Origin: Corynebacterium jeikeium
Lineage (GTDB): Bacteria; Actinomycetota; Actinomycetes; Mycobacteriales; Mycobacteriaceae
Direction: 5' to 3'
Assembly (NCBI GenBank): GCA_003955985.1
Contig: CP033784.1
Location: 2,046,001 to 2,110,000, forward strand
Length of the DNA: 64,000 bases
Below, one piece after another: positions 24,693 through 34,888 of the stretch (positions are counted from its first letter, which is position 1; each line of letters starts with the position of its first letter). Under the pieces are notes generated by a model. That model saw only the letters and a program-made list of their open reading frames with translations, was not told the origin of the DNA and made no database searches. The position numbers were made by a program, and so were the translations under genes.

Positions 24693-26174
24693 ATGGCTAG
24701 AATCAGCGCCCAACAAGTAATAGATACCGTCCTCGACCACGGAAGTTTCACATCCTGGGACGGCGCGCCCGAGCACGGCAACATCGACGAGGCCTACCGC
24801 GGCACACTGTCCCGCGCCGCTGAGAAAACCGGTCTCGATGAGGCCGTTATCACCGGCGAAGGCACCGTCGGCGGCAAGCGCGTCGCCGTCATCTGTTCTG
24901 AGTTCGGCTTCCTCGGCGGTTCTATCGGCGCCGCAACCGCTCGTCGTATTATTCGCAGCATCGAGCGCGCGACTGCGGAGCAGCTGCCCCTGTTGCTCTC
25001 CCCGACCTCGGGCGGCACTCGCATGCAGGAGGGCACTGCGGCGTTCGCGCTCATGATCTCTATTACCACCGCAGTGGCGCGCCACAAGGATTCTCACTTG
25101 CCATTCCTGGTGTACCTGCGCAATCCCACCACCGGTGGTGTCATGGCGTCGTGGGGGTCGGCAGGCCACTTCACCTTCGCAGAGCCCGGCGCACTTCTCG
25201 GCTTCCTCGGCCCGCGCGTCGTCGAGCTCGCTACCGGCGAACCCATGCCCGAAGGCGTTCAGACCTCCGAGAACCTGTTCAAGCAGGGCATTATCGACGG
25301 CATCATTCCGCTCGAAGGTCTGCGCGGCGCTGTCCGCCGCACCATCGACGTGCTTGCCGACGGAGACCCCAGCGAACCCACCCCACCGCCAGTAGCAGCC
25401 ATTGACGGTCGCGATACCTGGGAAGCTATCCTGCGCACCCGCGATACTTCTCGTCCAGGTGGCGGCGATATTATCGATGCCCTTGTCGACTGCTCCGTGC
25501 CAATCTCCGGCACCGGCGATGGCCACAAGTCGCTGTCGGTTCGGGCTCGCCTGGCGCGGATTGGTGAGCGGCCGGTGATTCTGGTCGCCCAGGATCGCCA
25601 TAACCAGCCGCCGCTGGGCACGCATCCAATGGGGCCGGGCTCACTGCGTTTTGCCCGCCGTGCGATGCGCATCGCGGAAAGCCTGAACATTCCGCTGGTC
25701 ACGGTCATTGACACCCCAGGCGCTGAGTTGACCAAGGACGCCGAGGAAAATGCCATGGCCGGCGAGATTGCCCGCACCTTGACCACGCTGGTGAACTTGA
25801 AGGTTCCGACCGTGTCACTCATTCTCGGCCAGGGCTGCGGTGGCGGTGCGCTGGCCATGCTGCCCTCTGACCGCGTGCTGGCAATGCACGATGCCTGGAT
25901 GTCTCCGTTGCCGCCGGAGGGTGCTTCGGCGATTATCTACCGAGACACCGAGCATGCCCCGGAAATGATGGAGGAGCAGGGCGTTGGCGCCGAGACCATG
26001 CTGAAGACCGGGGTTATCGACGAGATTGTGGCCGAACCTGAGAATCCGGCCGAACTGCCCCGCCGTGCTCTGAGTGCTATCGAGCACGCCCTCTGGGAGC
26101 TAGAGAAGAATCCGGCTCGCGTTGGCCGTGAGCAGCGTTTCGACCACTACCGTCGCTTCGCGCTGAGCGAGTAA
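24693..26174 (+). CDS. accDA: Fused acetyl-CoA carboxylase carboxyltransferase (AccD-AccA type)
   Basis: A 493-residue protein with two crotonase-like domains. The N-half (to about 230) resembles AccD: VAVICSEFGFLGGSIGAATARRI, LLLSPTSGGTRMQEG, FLVYLRNPTTGGVMASW. The C-half resembles AccA: GPGSLRFARRAMRIAESLNIPLVTVIDTPGAE and LILGQGCGGGALAM. It lacks the N-terminal four-cysteine zinc ribbon of bacterial AccD. It should transfer CO2 to an acyl-CoA in the cytosol, with AccBC as the likely biotin donor. AccDA-type fusions are found in some corynebacteria and relatives. It stands alone, and GGAGGT precedes the ATG. It is distinct from the beta subunit at 1-1179. Confidence 0.85.
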   Translation: MARISAQQVIDTVLDHGSFTSWDGAPEHGNIDEAYRGTLSRAAEKTGLDEAVITGEGTVGGKRVAVICSEFGFLGGSIGAATARRIIRSIERATAEQLPLLLSPTSGGTRMQEGTAAFALMISITTAVARHKDSHLPFLVYLRNPTTGGVMASWGSAGHFTFAEPGALLGFLGPRVVELATGEPMPEGVQTSENLFKQGIIDGIIPLEGLRGAVRRTIDVLADGDPSEPTPPPVAAIDGRDTWEAILRTRDTSRPGGGDIIDALVDCSVPISGTGDGHKSLSVRARLARIGERPVILVAQDRHNQPPLGTHPMGPGSLRFARRAMRIAESLNIPLVTVIDTPGAELTKDAEENAMAGEIARTLTTLVNLKVPTVSLILGQGCGGGALAMLPSDRVLAMHDAWMSPLPPEGASAIIYRDTEHAPEMMEEQGVGAETMLKTGVIDEIVAEPENPAELPRRALSAIEHALWELEKNPARVGREQRFDHYRRFALSE

Positions 26175-26237
26175 GGGGGCTGGGGCCTGGTGTGGGGCTG
26201 GTTTGGGCCTTCAGTCCCCACCCCAACCTCAGAAAGC

Positions 26238-26312
26238 AAGAAAGTGACTGAGTTTATGACACTTTTGGGCAATTTTTCACGCCTGAAGTGTCATAAACGC
26301 AGTCACTTTCTT
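26238..26312. repeat. Dispersed palindromic element, copy A
   Basis: Two 27-base arms (26238-26264, 26286-26312) with a single mismatch around a 21-base centre, containing GTTTATGACACTT and its complement. It lies between the convergent genes accDA and the FKBP gene. In inverted orientation it matches copies B (39531) and C (62844) over the arms and much of the centre, including ATTTTTC and TGTCATAAACGCAGTCACT. Confidence 0.85.
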
Positions 26313-26406
26313 CGCCGGAAATCCTGCAAACCGCCGACGGAGGGATGAGCAGGAACCGCGAAGCGGAGCGAAGCTCAGCCGGCCAACAGAGCTAGCATGC
26401 GGACTT

Positions 26407-26766
26407 CTACTTAACGTCCAACAGGTCGATGACGAAGACCAGGGTCTTACCAGACAGGAAGTGTCCTGCACCAGCCGGGCCGTAAGCTTTCTCCGGAGGG
26501 CAAATCAGCTCGCGACGACCGCCGACCTTCATGCCCGGAATGCCTTCCTGCCAACCGGCAATCAGGCCGTTCAGCGGGAACTCGATGGACTGGCCACGGT
26601 TCCAGGAAGAGTCGAACTCTTCACCGGTTTCGTAGTCAACACCCACGTAGTGGACCTCGACACGAGCACCCGGGGTGGCCTCCTTGCCGTCACCGACAGT
26701 GAGGTCGTTGATGACGAGTTCCGTCGGAGCCGGACCGGACTTAGCAGTGAGTTCTGGCTTGGACAA
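26407..26766 (-). CDS. fkpA: FKBP-type peptidyl-prolyl cis-trans isomerase
   Basis: A 119-residue single-domain FKBP. The fold is clear: VEVHYVGVDYETGEEFDSSWNRGQSIEFPLNGLIAGWQEGIPGMKVGGRRELICPPEKAYGPAGAG, with the conserved Tyr, Asp, Phe and Trp of the proline pocket and a final strand LVFVIDLLDV. There is no signal peptide, so it acts in the cytosol on proline peptide bonds. GGAG precedes the ATG. It is located after citrate synthase on the same strand but separated from it by a terminator. Confidence 0.95.
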   Translation of the reverse strand: MSKPELTAKSGPAPTELVINDLTVGDGKEATPGARVEVHYVGVDYETGEEFDSSWNRGQSIEFPLNGLIAGWQEGIPGMKVGGRRELICPPEKAYGPAGAGHFLSGKTLVFVIDLLDVK

Positions 26767-26864
26767 GACAATCTCCTATCACGGTTGGCTTTTTCACAGT
26801 TGGTATTCAGCCCAACGTAAATGGACCCAACTTAAATGGGGTTTCTTAGAATTCTAGGAAAAAT

Positions 26865-26907
26865 AAAAGGCGCGTACCAACCTTTCGAAGGCTAGTACGC
26901 GCCTTTT
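26865..26907 (-). terminator. Terminator of citrate synthase
   Basis: AAAAGGCGCGTAC, a 17-base loop, then GTACGCGCCTTTT: 13 perfect pairs with an A-rich upstream side that gives a T run on the minus strand. Confidence 0.88.
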
Positions 26908-26982
26908 CGCGTTTTCAACGCTGGACTTTTCTATGCTGGGTTACCTGCGAGAAACTCCTACGCGGTAATCGCTAGAAAATCC

Positions 26983-28278
26983 TTAGCGCTGGTCGCGCGG
27001 AACGAAGTCACGCTCGGTCTCGCCGGTGTAAATCTGGCGAGGACGGTTGATCTTCGATGCCGGGTCAGTGACCTGCTCGTTGAACTGAGCGATCCAGCCC
27101 GGGAGGCGGCCGATGGCGAACAGGACGGTGAAGAAGTCCGTCGGGAAGCCCATGGCGCGGTAAATCAGACCGGTGTAGAAGTCAACGTTCGGGTAGAGCT
27201 TGCGGGAGACGAAGTAGTCATCAGCCAGTGCAATCTCTTCCAGCTTCATAGCCAGATCCAGCAGCTCGTCGCCGCCGAGGTGCTGGAGCACCTCGTGAGC
27301 GGTCTTCTTAGCGATAGCTGCACGCGGGTCGTAGGACTTGTAGACGCGGTGACCGAAGCCCATCAGGCGGACGCCCGGCTCCTTGTTCTTCACGCGGTTC
27401 ATGAACTCGGTTGCGTCGCCACCGTGGTTCTGCTGGATGTCCTCGAGCATCTCCAGAACAGCCTGGTTAGCGCCACCGTGCAGCGGGCCAGACAGAGCGT
27501 TGATACCAGCAGCGATGGAGACGAACATGGAAGCGCCGGAGGAAGCGACCATGCGGACGGTGGAGGTGGAGCAGTTCTGCTCATGGTCAGCGTGCAGGAT
27601 GAGCAGCTTGTCCAGAGCGTCAACCACTACCGGGTCAACCTCGTAGTCAGCGGTCGGGTAACCGAACATCATGCGCAGGAAGTTCTCGCGAGCGTTCAGG
27701 TTGTTGTCCGGGTACATGTACGGCTCACCCTTGGATGCGCGGTAAGCGTATGCAGCCAGCATCGGGACCTTAGCCATCAGGCGAACCGCAGCCAGGTTGC
27801 GCTGCTCTTCGTTCAGCGGATCCAGCTCGTCCTGGTAGTAGGAAGCCAGAATGTTGACCGAGGAAGCCAGGGTCTGCATCGGGTGTGCGCCACGCGGGAA
27901 GATGCTGAATGCGCGACGGAAGTCCTCGTCCAGCAGGGTGTGGTGACGAATGTCGTGGTTGAACTGCGCAAGCTCTTCCTCAGACGGAAGGTGGCCGTGA
28001 ATCAGCAGGTAGGAAACCTCGTTGAAGGTAGCCTTCTCAGCCAGCTGCTCAATCGGGTAACCGCGGTAGCGCAGAATGCCGTTACCGCCGTCGATGTAAG
28101 TGATCTTGGACTCGGTAGAACCGGTGGCGGTGTAGCCTGGGTCAAAGGTGGTCAGTCCAGTTTCCTGGAGCATCTTGCCCAGTGCGATACCGTCGTTACC
28201 CTCGGTTGCCTTGACGATGTCCATCTCGAACTCGCCGCCCGGGTAGTGGAGTACAGCTTTGCCGTCTTTAGTAGCCAC
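26983..28278 (-). CDS. gltA: Citrate synthase
   Basis: A 431-residue type II-like citrate synthase that condenses oxaloacetate and acetyl-CoA in the TCA cycle. The catalytic residues are visible: His in SGPLHGGANQAVLEML, His in MGFGHRVYKSYDPRA and Asp in DFYTGLIYRAMGFP. GILRYRGYPIEQLAE near residue 67 and FTVLFAIGRLPGWIAQFNEQ near the C-terminus are family blocks. AAGGGAAG lies ahead of the ATG. The upstream intergenic region of about 700 bases contains a strong RamB-like motif, fitting the known RamB/GlxR control of gltA in C. glutamicum, although here the motif is nearer serC. Confidence 0.97.
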   Translation of the reverse strand: MATKDGKAVLHYPGGEFEMDIVKATEGNDGIALGKMLQETGLTTFDPGYTATGSTESKITYIDGGNGILRYRGYPIEQLAEKATFNEVSYLLIHGHLPSEEELAQFNHDIRHHTLLDEDFRRAFSIFPRGAHPMQTLASSVNILASYYQDELDPLNEEQRNLAAVRLMAKVPMLAAYAYRASKGEPYMYPDNNLNARENFLRMMFGYPTADYEVDPVVVDALDKLLILHADHEQNCSTSTVRMVASSGASMFVSIAAGINALSGPLHGGANQAVLEMLEDIQQNHGGDATEFMNRVKNKEPGVRLMGFGHRVYKSYDPRAAIAKKTAHEVLQHLGGDELLDLAMKLEEIALADDYFVSRKLYPNVDFYTGLIYRAMGFPTDFFTVLFAIGRLPGWIAQFNEQVTDPASKINRPRQIYTGETERDFVPRDQR

Positions 28279-30140
<1,862 letters not shown>

Positions 30141-30166
30141 CAGCCAAATACCGGCCTCAGCCGCAT

Positions 30167-30223
30167 AACTCCCGCGCCACGCGCAAGGGCATTGCCCCAT
30201 TTGTCCGTGACGCGGGAGTTTTG
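30167..30223 (+). terminator. Terminator after serC
   Basis: AACTCCCGCG and CGCGGGAGTT pair perfectly around a 34-base loop with its own partial pairing, then TTGT. Confidence 0.75.
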
Positions 30224-30281
30224 TCGTTTACCATGATTAGTGAGCATTACTTATAACGTCGACCAACAAGGAGGTTCTCGC

Positions 30282-31409
30282 ATGAGGGAGCTGAAGCCCG
30301 TTCTGGACGGCGATGTGACCGATTCACTGATTCTCGTTCCCGCCGATATCACCGAGCAGGAACGGCAGGAGGGACTTCGCTTCACGCTGCCTCTCGACGA
30401 GAACCTGCGCACTTTCCTGGTCGAGCACTTCGAGCTCGCCGATGCCACTGGTTCCCCTGCTGTAGCTGATTCCGCATCGCTTGCCGACGGATCCAGCGCC
30501 GCCACCGCCACTGCCAGCGGTAGCTCTGGGGAGAGTGCTACCGCAGAGAGGGGCTCCACCGACGGAAGTTCCACTAGTGGCAGCACAGCGGAAGCCACCA
30601 CCGCAAGCGGCGACGCGGCCGAAGGCAGCGAGGCGGCCGGCAACTCCGCTACGGCAGGCGGGGCACCGAAGAAGACTCCAACGGCACCGAAGCCAGTTCT
30701 GGAAGAGCCCCGCGTAGTTTTGTCGCCGCGCGAAATCCAGGATCGCATTCGCAGCGGCCAGACGGTGGAGGAGCTCATTGAGTACAGCGGCATGCAGCCG
30801 CGCAAGATTGAGTCCTTCGCCTACCCGGTGCTTGCGGAGCGCGCACGTATTGCGGAGCTCGGCAAGCAGTCGAAGCCACGTCGCATTGATGGCCCGGCCA
30901 AGTTGTCCCTGTGGGAGATTCTCGCCACCGCTTTTGCCGCCCGTGGCCAGGAACTCGCCGATGCCTCGTGGGACGCCTACCGCGACCCGAGTGGACAGTG
31001 GATTGTGACGGTTACTTGGAATGTCGGCCACACCACCAACGTAGCTGAGTGGAGTTACCAGGCGGAGGGACTTTCCGCGCTCACCATTGCTCGCAATGAG
31101 CTGGCAGCAGAGCTGATTGACCCCGACTTTGCCCGCCGCAACCGAGACTTGGCTCCGCAGGCCAATCGAGCTGCTGATACCGCGGATACCTCTGAGATGC
31201 CAGCCGCATGGCAGTCTTCGGCGGAGCCGCAGCGAGGCCACGGGGAGCAGGATGTTCCGTCGCAAAGCGATGCCGCCGACGACGATATTGACGAGGCGGA
31301 GTTCTTGCAGCACCCGGACGCGGAGCAGCCGAAGCGCAAGAAGAAGACTGTCATGCCGTCGTGGGAGGATGTGCTACTCGGCGTACGTCCGAACGGCCCG
31401 AAGAAGTAG
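30282..31409 (+). CDS. sepH: Septation protein SepH
   Basis: A 375-residue cell division protein. The N-terminal DUF3071 domain begins MRELKPVLDGDVTDSLILVP and includes FTLPLDENLRTFL. A Ser/Ala/Gly/Thr-rich linker of about 80 residues splits this from the helix-turn-helix part, VVLSPREIQDRIRSGQTVEELIEYSGMQPRKIESFAYPVLAERAR, and a C-terminal tail ends PKRKKKTVMPSWEDVLLG. In Streptomyces and mycobacteria SepH binds FtsZ and promotes its assembly. AAGGAGG sits seven bases before the ATG at 30282, which excludes the longer reading. The linker is unusually long within the DUF3071 part. Confidence 0.92.
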   Translation: MRELKPVLDGDVTDSLILVPADITEQERQEGLRFTLPLDENLRTFLVEHFELADATGSPAVADSASLADGSSAATATASGSSGESATAERGSTDGSSTSGSTAEATTASGDAAEGSEAAGNSATAGGAPKKTPTAPKPVLEEPRVVLSPREIQDRIRSGQTVEELIEYSGMQPRKIESFAYPVLAERARIAELGKQSKPRRIDGPAKLSLWEILATAFAARGQELADASWDAYRDPSGQWIVTVTWNVGHTTNVAEWSYQAEGLSALTIARNELAAELIDPDFARRNRDLAPQANRAADTADTSEMPAAWQSSAEPQRGHGEQDVPSQSDAADDDIDEAEFLQHPDAEQPKRKKKTVMPSWEDVLLGVRPNGPKK

Positions 31410-31424
31410 GAGTTTCCCTCGACA

Positions 31425-32330
31425 ATGAGCTCCATGACCAGTGGCAACGCTTCTGATTTCGAATTCTCCGCGATTCGCCGCGGTGTAGTCACGATTTGGT
31501 TTATCAGCACCAATGACCCTGCTGCGACCCTGGAGACAGGTGTTCAGCATGACCGCGGTTTCGGGCGTCGTTTCCTAGCTCTCTATGACTCGACGTTGCC
31601 GGTAACACCGATTGGTGATTTCCCGCTCAACCGCTCGGCGGAAACCGGTGACGGTGAATACTACATCGGTGGATTTGAGGGCGTTGCCGTACTGCAGACG
31701 GTTCTCGATGATGTCTCGCAGCTGTCCAAGCTGTCGCCTCGTCTGCGCCAGGAGATTGCCGCCACGGACGTCTACGCGAGTGTGTCGAATAAATCCACGG
31801 GCTTCGGTGCCTTTGCGCATTGGCACGATGGTGAGCTCAAGCGTGCTTTCTCCGCTACTCGCTACCGCACACTGGAAGACATCGGTCTTCCCTGCCCCGC
31901 AGAGGGCAGCTTCTGGGCGGGCAAGCACCGCCCGCTGCCCGATGCTTTCGAAGGTACGGGTTCACGTCCACGCGAGGGGGTCGGTTTGCCGTTCGTTCCG
32001 GCAGAGCTTGCCGACGCCGTCATCACCGACTGGCTCGGATTCGACCCGCATTCGCCCGCTACCGATATCCCTGTTAGTGGTTTTGCGGTGGATGGCCGTC
32101 GTGCGGCTCCCGGGGCTTCGTATTCGACGTCTCGTAGTCCACGCGGGCTAATGGGTGAGCCGGGTTCGTCCGAGTCTGGCGCAGAGCTTGACCGCGCCTA
32201 CGACGACTACGAAGTTCACAACGCAGAGCCGAACCGAGACTTTCTGGAGGAGCTCAGTCGCTTTGGGGCTAAGGCCAAGAACTTCGCTGGCCGCACCTGG
32301 CAGCGGGCGCGAGGCAAGTTCGGGAAATAG
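31425..32330 (+). CDS. Uncharacterised protein downstream of sepH (DUF6928-like)
   Basis: A 301-residue soluble protein. The N-terminal half has a conserved-looking core: VVTIWFISTNDPAATLETG, LNPxWP-like PLNRSAETGDGEYYIGGFEGVAVLQTVL, and DVYASVSNKSTGFGAFAHWHDGELKRAFSATRYRTLEDIGLPCPAEGSFWAGKHR. This reads like the actinobacterial DUF6928 family of unknown function. The C-terminal third is disordered (Ser/Gly/Arg/Asp), ending in a basic helix RFGAKAKNFAGRTWQRARGKF. It starts 15 bases after sepH and is co-transcribed, so a link to division or the cell envelope is conceivable but unproved. Confidence 0.65.
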   Translation: MSSMTSGNASDFEFSAIRRGVVTIWFISTNDPAATLETGVQHDRGFGRRFLALYDSTLPVTPIGDFPLNRSAETGDGEYYIGGFEGVAVLQTVLDDVSQLSKLSPRLRQEIAATDVYASVSNKSTGFGAFAHWHDGELKRAFSATRYRTLEDIGLPCPAEGSFWAGKHRPLPDAFEGTGSRPREGVGLPFVPAELADAVITDWLGFDPHSPATDIPVSGFAVDGRRAAPGASYSTSRSPRGLMGEPGSSESGAELDRAYDDYEVHNAEPNRDFLEELSRFGAKAKNFAGRTWQRARGKFGK

Positions 32331-32333
32331 TTT

Positions 32334-33206
32334 CTACCGCCCTGCGCGCTGCGACTGAACGCGCAGTCGCTCGTAGAACGCGATCGCCGCGGAGGTAGCC
32401 ACATTCAGGCTGTCAGTTCCCGGTGACATGGGAATGCGAGCACGCACATCGGTGGCTGCCATCGCGTGCTCGGTAAGCCCCTGCCCCTCAGCGCCAACGA
32501 GAATCGCGACCTTGTCCGTGTCCATGGCATCCCACAGGTCCACCGTGCCCGCAGGGGTCATCGACACCACGCGGAAGCCCTGCTCTTTGAGCTGGTCCAG
32601 GCTTCGCTGCCAGGTGGTCGTAGTACCGGGCAGAGTCGCAAATGAGACTGTCAGCACATGCCCCATGGAAACGCGCACGCTGCGGCGATACAGCGGATCG
32701 GCGCAGGCCGCGCCGAAGACGACCCCATCCACGCCCATGCCCGCCGCGTTACGGAACAGGGCTCCGATGTTCTCGTGGTCACCGACTCCCTCCATCACGG
32801 CCAAGGTGGTGGCTCCGCTCAGAACTTGGTCCACCGATAGCTCCGGCGCGCGGTCAGCGGTGGCCAGAAGGCCGCGGTGAAGATCAAATCCGGCCGCTGC
32901 GGCCAGAACCTCGCGGTCGAGTTCAAACCAGGGCACCGTTTCCGCAATAGCGGCCTCGCTCGCGGTCAGTCCGTCGGCAAGCGATGCGAGCTTCTGGCGA
33001 GTACCAAAGACTGCGCGGAGCGGAAAGCGTGAGCGCACTAACCGCGGCACAATGAGCGTGCCTTCGGCGATGACCAGCCCCTTCCCACCGGGCAAATCGG
33101 GGCGGGAATCGGACTTGTTGAGGTTGCGGATGTCATCGAGACGGCTGTCGGCGGGATCGTCGACGACGATGGGCGCAAAGCGTTCGAGGGATGTGGTGGT
33201 ACTCAT
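32334..33206 (-). CDS. TrmH/SpoU family RNA methyltransferase
   Basis: A 290-residue SPOUT-fold rRNA or tRNA 2'-O-methyltransferase. The N-terminal substrate-binding part includes GGKGLVIAEGTLIVPRLVRS. The three SPOUT motifs are present: GVGDHENIGALFRNAAGMG with catalytic Arg and Asn (motif 1), LVGAEGQGL (motif 2) and IPMSPGTDSLNVATSAAIAFYE (motif 3, the trefoil knot). The target nucleotide is unknown. It lies nine bases downstream of the NCS2 permease gene on the same strand. Confidence 0.92.
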   Translation of the reverse strand: MSTTTSLERFAPIVVDDPADSRLDDIRNLNKSDSRPDLPGGKGLVIAEGTLIVPRLVRSRFPLRAVFGTRQKLASLADGLTASEAAIAETVPWFELDREVLAAAAGFDLHRGLLATADRAPELSVDQVLSGATTLAVMEGVGDHENIGALFRNAAGMGVDGVVFGAACADPLYRRSVRVSMGHVLTVSFATLPGTTTTWQRSLDQLKEQGFRVVSMTPAGTVDLWDAMDTDKVAILVGAEGQGLTEHAMAATDVRARIPMSPGTDSLNVATSAAIAFYERLRVQSQRAGR

Positions 33207-33215
33207 GGAAACTCT

Positions 33216-34730
33216 TTAGCCGCCCAGCAGAGCGGTGAACGGATCGGCGGCGAAGTAGATGATGAACAGGCCGGAGACAATCCACATCAGCGGATGTACG
33301 GACTTGGCACGACCCGAGAAGATAGCCATCGCAGCAAAGGTGATGAAACCGATGCCGATACCATTTGCAATCGAGTAGGTAAACGGCATGGTGACAATAG
33401 TCAAAAATGCCGGCAGTGCGATGTCGAAACGGGTGAAATCAATCTCGGTAATCTGCCCGATCATCATGGCACCGACGATGACCAGCACTGGCGCGGCAGC
33501 CTCGATGGGCACGATTTCATAGAGCGGGGTGAAAAACATCGCTGCCAGAAAGAGGATGCCGGTGACAATGTTGGCAAGGCCAGTGCGTGCACCATCGGCG
33601 ATGCCCGCTGCGGAGTCCACAAAGACGGTGTTCGACGAGGAGCTGACTGCACCACCGACAATGGCACCGGTGCCTTCGACAACCAGTGCGCGCTTCATGT
33701 CCGGCAGCACACCGTCTTCATCGACAAGTGCGGCCTGCTTGCCCAGACCAGTCATCGTGCCCATGGCATCGAAGAAGTTCGCCAGGACCAAGGTAAACAG
33801 CAGCATGGTGGCGCTGAGGGCACCGACGCGGGCAAAGGATCCGAAAAGATCCACAGCTCCAACGAGGGACAAGTCCGGCATGCCGCCTACGCGGTCCGGC
33901 AGAGTCGGTACCGCAAGATTCCAACCGGTCGGCACTGGCTTGCCATCAGCGAAGGAGGGGCCCGCATCCGTCAAGGCCTCGACTGCGAGCGCAATGATGG
34001 TATTCAGCACGATGCCGATGAACAGGCCACCTGGAATATTGCGGACAACCATGATGCCGCAGATAATCAGCCCGAGGACGAACACGGCGGTCGGCCACGA
34101 GGCAATCTGACCATTGATGCCGAGCTGCACCGGAACAGTCGTGTCAGCGGCATCGGGAATACGGCGAACCAGGCCACCGTCGACCAGACCAATCATGGCA
34201 ATGAATAGGCCGATACCCACACTCATCGCGGCCTTCATATCGGACGGAATCGCGTGGAAGACAGCTGTGCGGAATCCGGTCAGCGCCAGCAGCACGATAA
34301 TCACGCCGTCCAGCACGACCAGGCCCATCGCTTCTTCCCAGGCCAGCCCCTCGTTAGCAACGAATGTCACGGCAACCAGGGTGTTGATGCCCAGGCCCGT
34401 CGCAATGCCGAAGGGGTACTTGGCAAAGAGACCAAAAGTAATGGTCATGACACCCGCGGCGAGCGCGGTGACAGCGGCGACCTGTGGTATCCCCAGGCTA
34501 TTGCCGTTGACATCCTCGATATTGCCGAGGATCAGCGGGTTGAGCAGAATGATGTAGGCCATCGCGAAGAAGGTCACTACGCCACCGCGAATCTCGGTCA
34601 CGGTCGTCGAACCGCGCTCCGTGATGTGAAAATAGCGGTCCACTGCCGAAAGATGGCTCCCCTTCCGTGCAGGCTTGGAGTCCTTCGCCTCATCTGAGGA
34701 TGTTGCAGAGGTGGACGTACCTTTGTCCAT
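33216..34730 (-). CDS. NCS2-family purine/uracil permease (AzgA-like)
   Basis: A 504-residue nucleobase transporter with 12-14 helices. SAVDRYFHITERGSTTVTEIRGGVVTFFAMAYIILLNP is the AzgA/PbuG-type N-terminus. GVIIVLLALTGFRTAVFHAIPSDMKAAMSVGIGLFIAMIGL and NFFDAMGTMTGLGKQA (the substrate-site helix) follow, then VVGGAVSSSSNTVFVDSAAGIADGARTGLANIVTG. This branch carries adenine, guanine or hypoxanthine by proton symport. No purine riboswitch is evident in the short leader. It is probably in an operon with the methyltransferase. Confidence 0.92.
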   Translation of the reverse strand: MDKGTSTSATSSDEAKDSKPARKGSHLSAVDRYFHITERGSTTVTEIRGGVVTFFAMAYIILLNPLILGNIEDVNGNSLGIPQVAAVTALAAGVMTITFGLFAKYPFGIATGLGINTLVAVTFVANEGLAWEEAMGLVVLDGVIIVLLALTGFRTAVFHAIPSDMKAAMSVGIGLFIAMIGLVDGGLVRRIPDAADTTVPVQLGINGQIASWPTAVFVLGLIICGIMVVRNIPGGLFIGIVLNTIIALAVEALTDAGPSFADGKPVPTGWNLAVPTLPDRVGGMPDLSLVGAVDLFGSFARVGALSATMLLFTLVLANFFDAMGTMTGLGKQAALVDEDGVLPDMKRALVVEGTGAIVGGAVSSSSNTVFVDSAAGIADGARTGLANIVTGILFLAAMFFTPLYEIVPIEAAAPVLVIVGAMMIGQITEIDFTRFDIALPAFLTIVTMPFTYSIANGIGIGFITFAAMAIFSGRAKSVHPLMWIVSGLFIIYFAADPFTALLGG

Positions 34731-34816
34731 TTTTTATGCCTCTCTAGAGTCTCTTTACTATCCGTGTCACGTGTTTATCCGTGTCAGAGCGGAATTTTTG
34801 TGCCGAAAACCGTAAC

Positions 34817-34856
34817 GGTGCAGTCTCTGGGGCCACGGTGGCGTCGAAACTGCACC
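34817..34856 (-). terminator. Possible terminator of the DUF3027 gene
   Basis: GGTGCAGT and ACTGCACC pair perfectly around a 24-base loop, 33 bases after the DUF3027 stop on the minus strand. The T run is weak, so this is tentative. Confidence 0.4.
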
Positions 34857-34888
34857 TTCTTCGTCATCGCGTTTGCCTAGGTGGAAAG

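Noticed and set aside
24666..25625. Minus-strand ORF of 319 codons
   Set aside because: Antisense to the accDA-type gene; no recognisable domain.
34731..34888. Purine riboswitch ahead of the NCS2 permease
   Set aside because: The leader is short and lacks the paired loop motifs of the purine aptamer.
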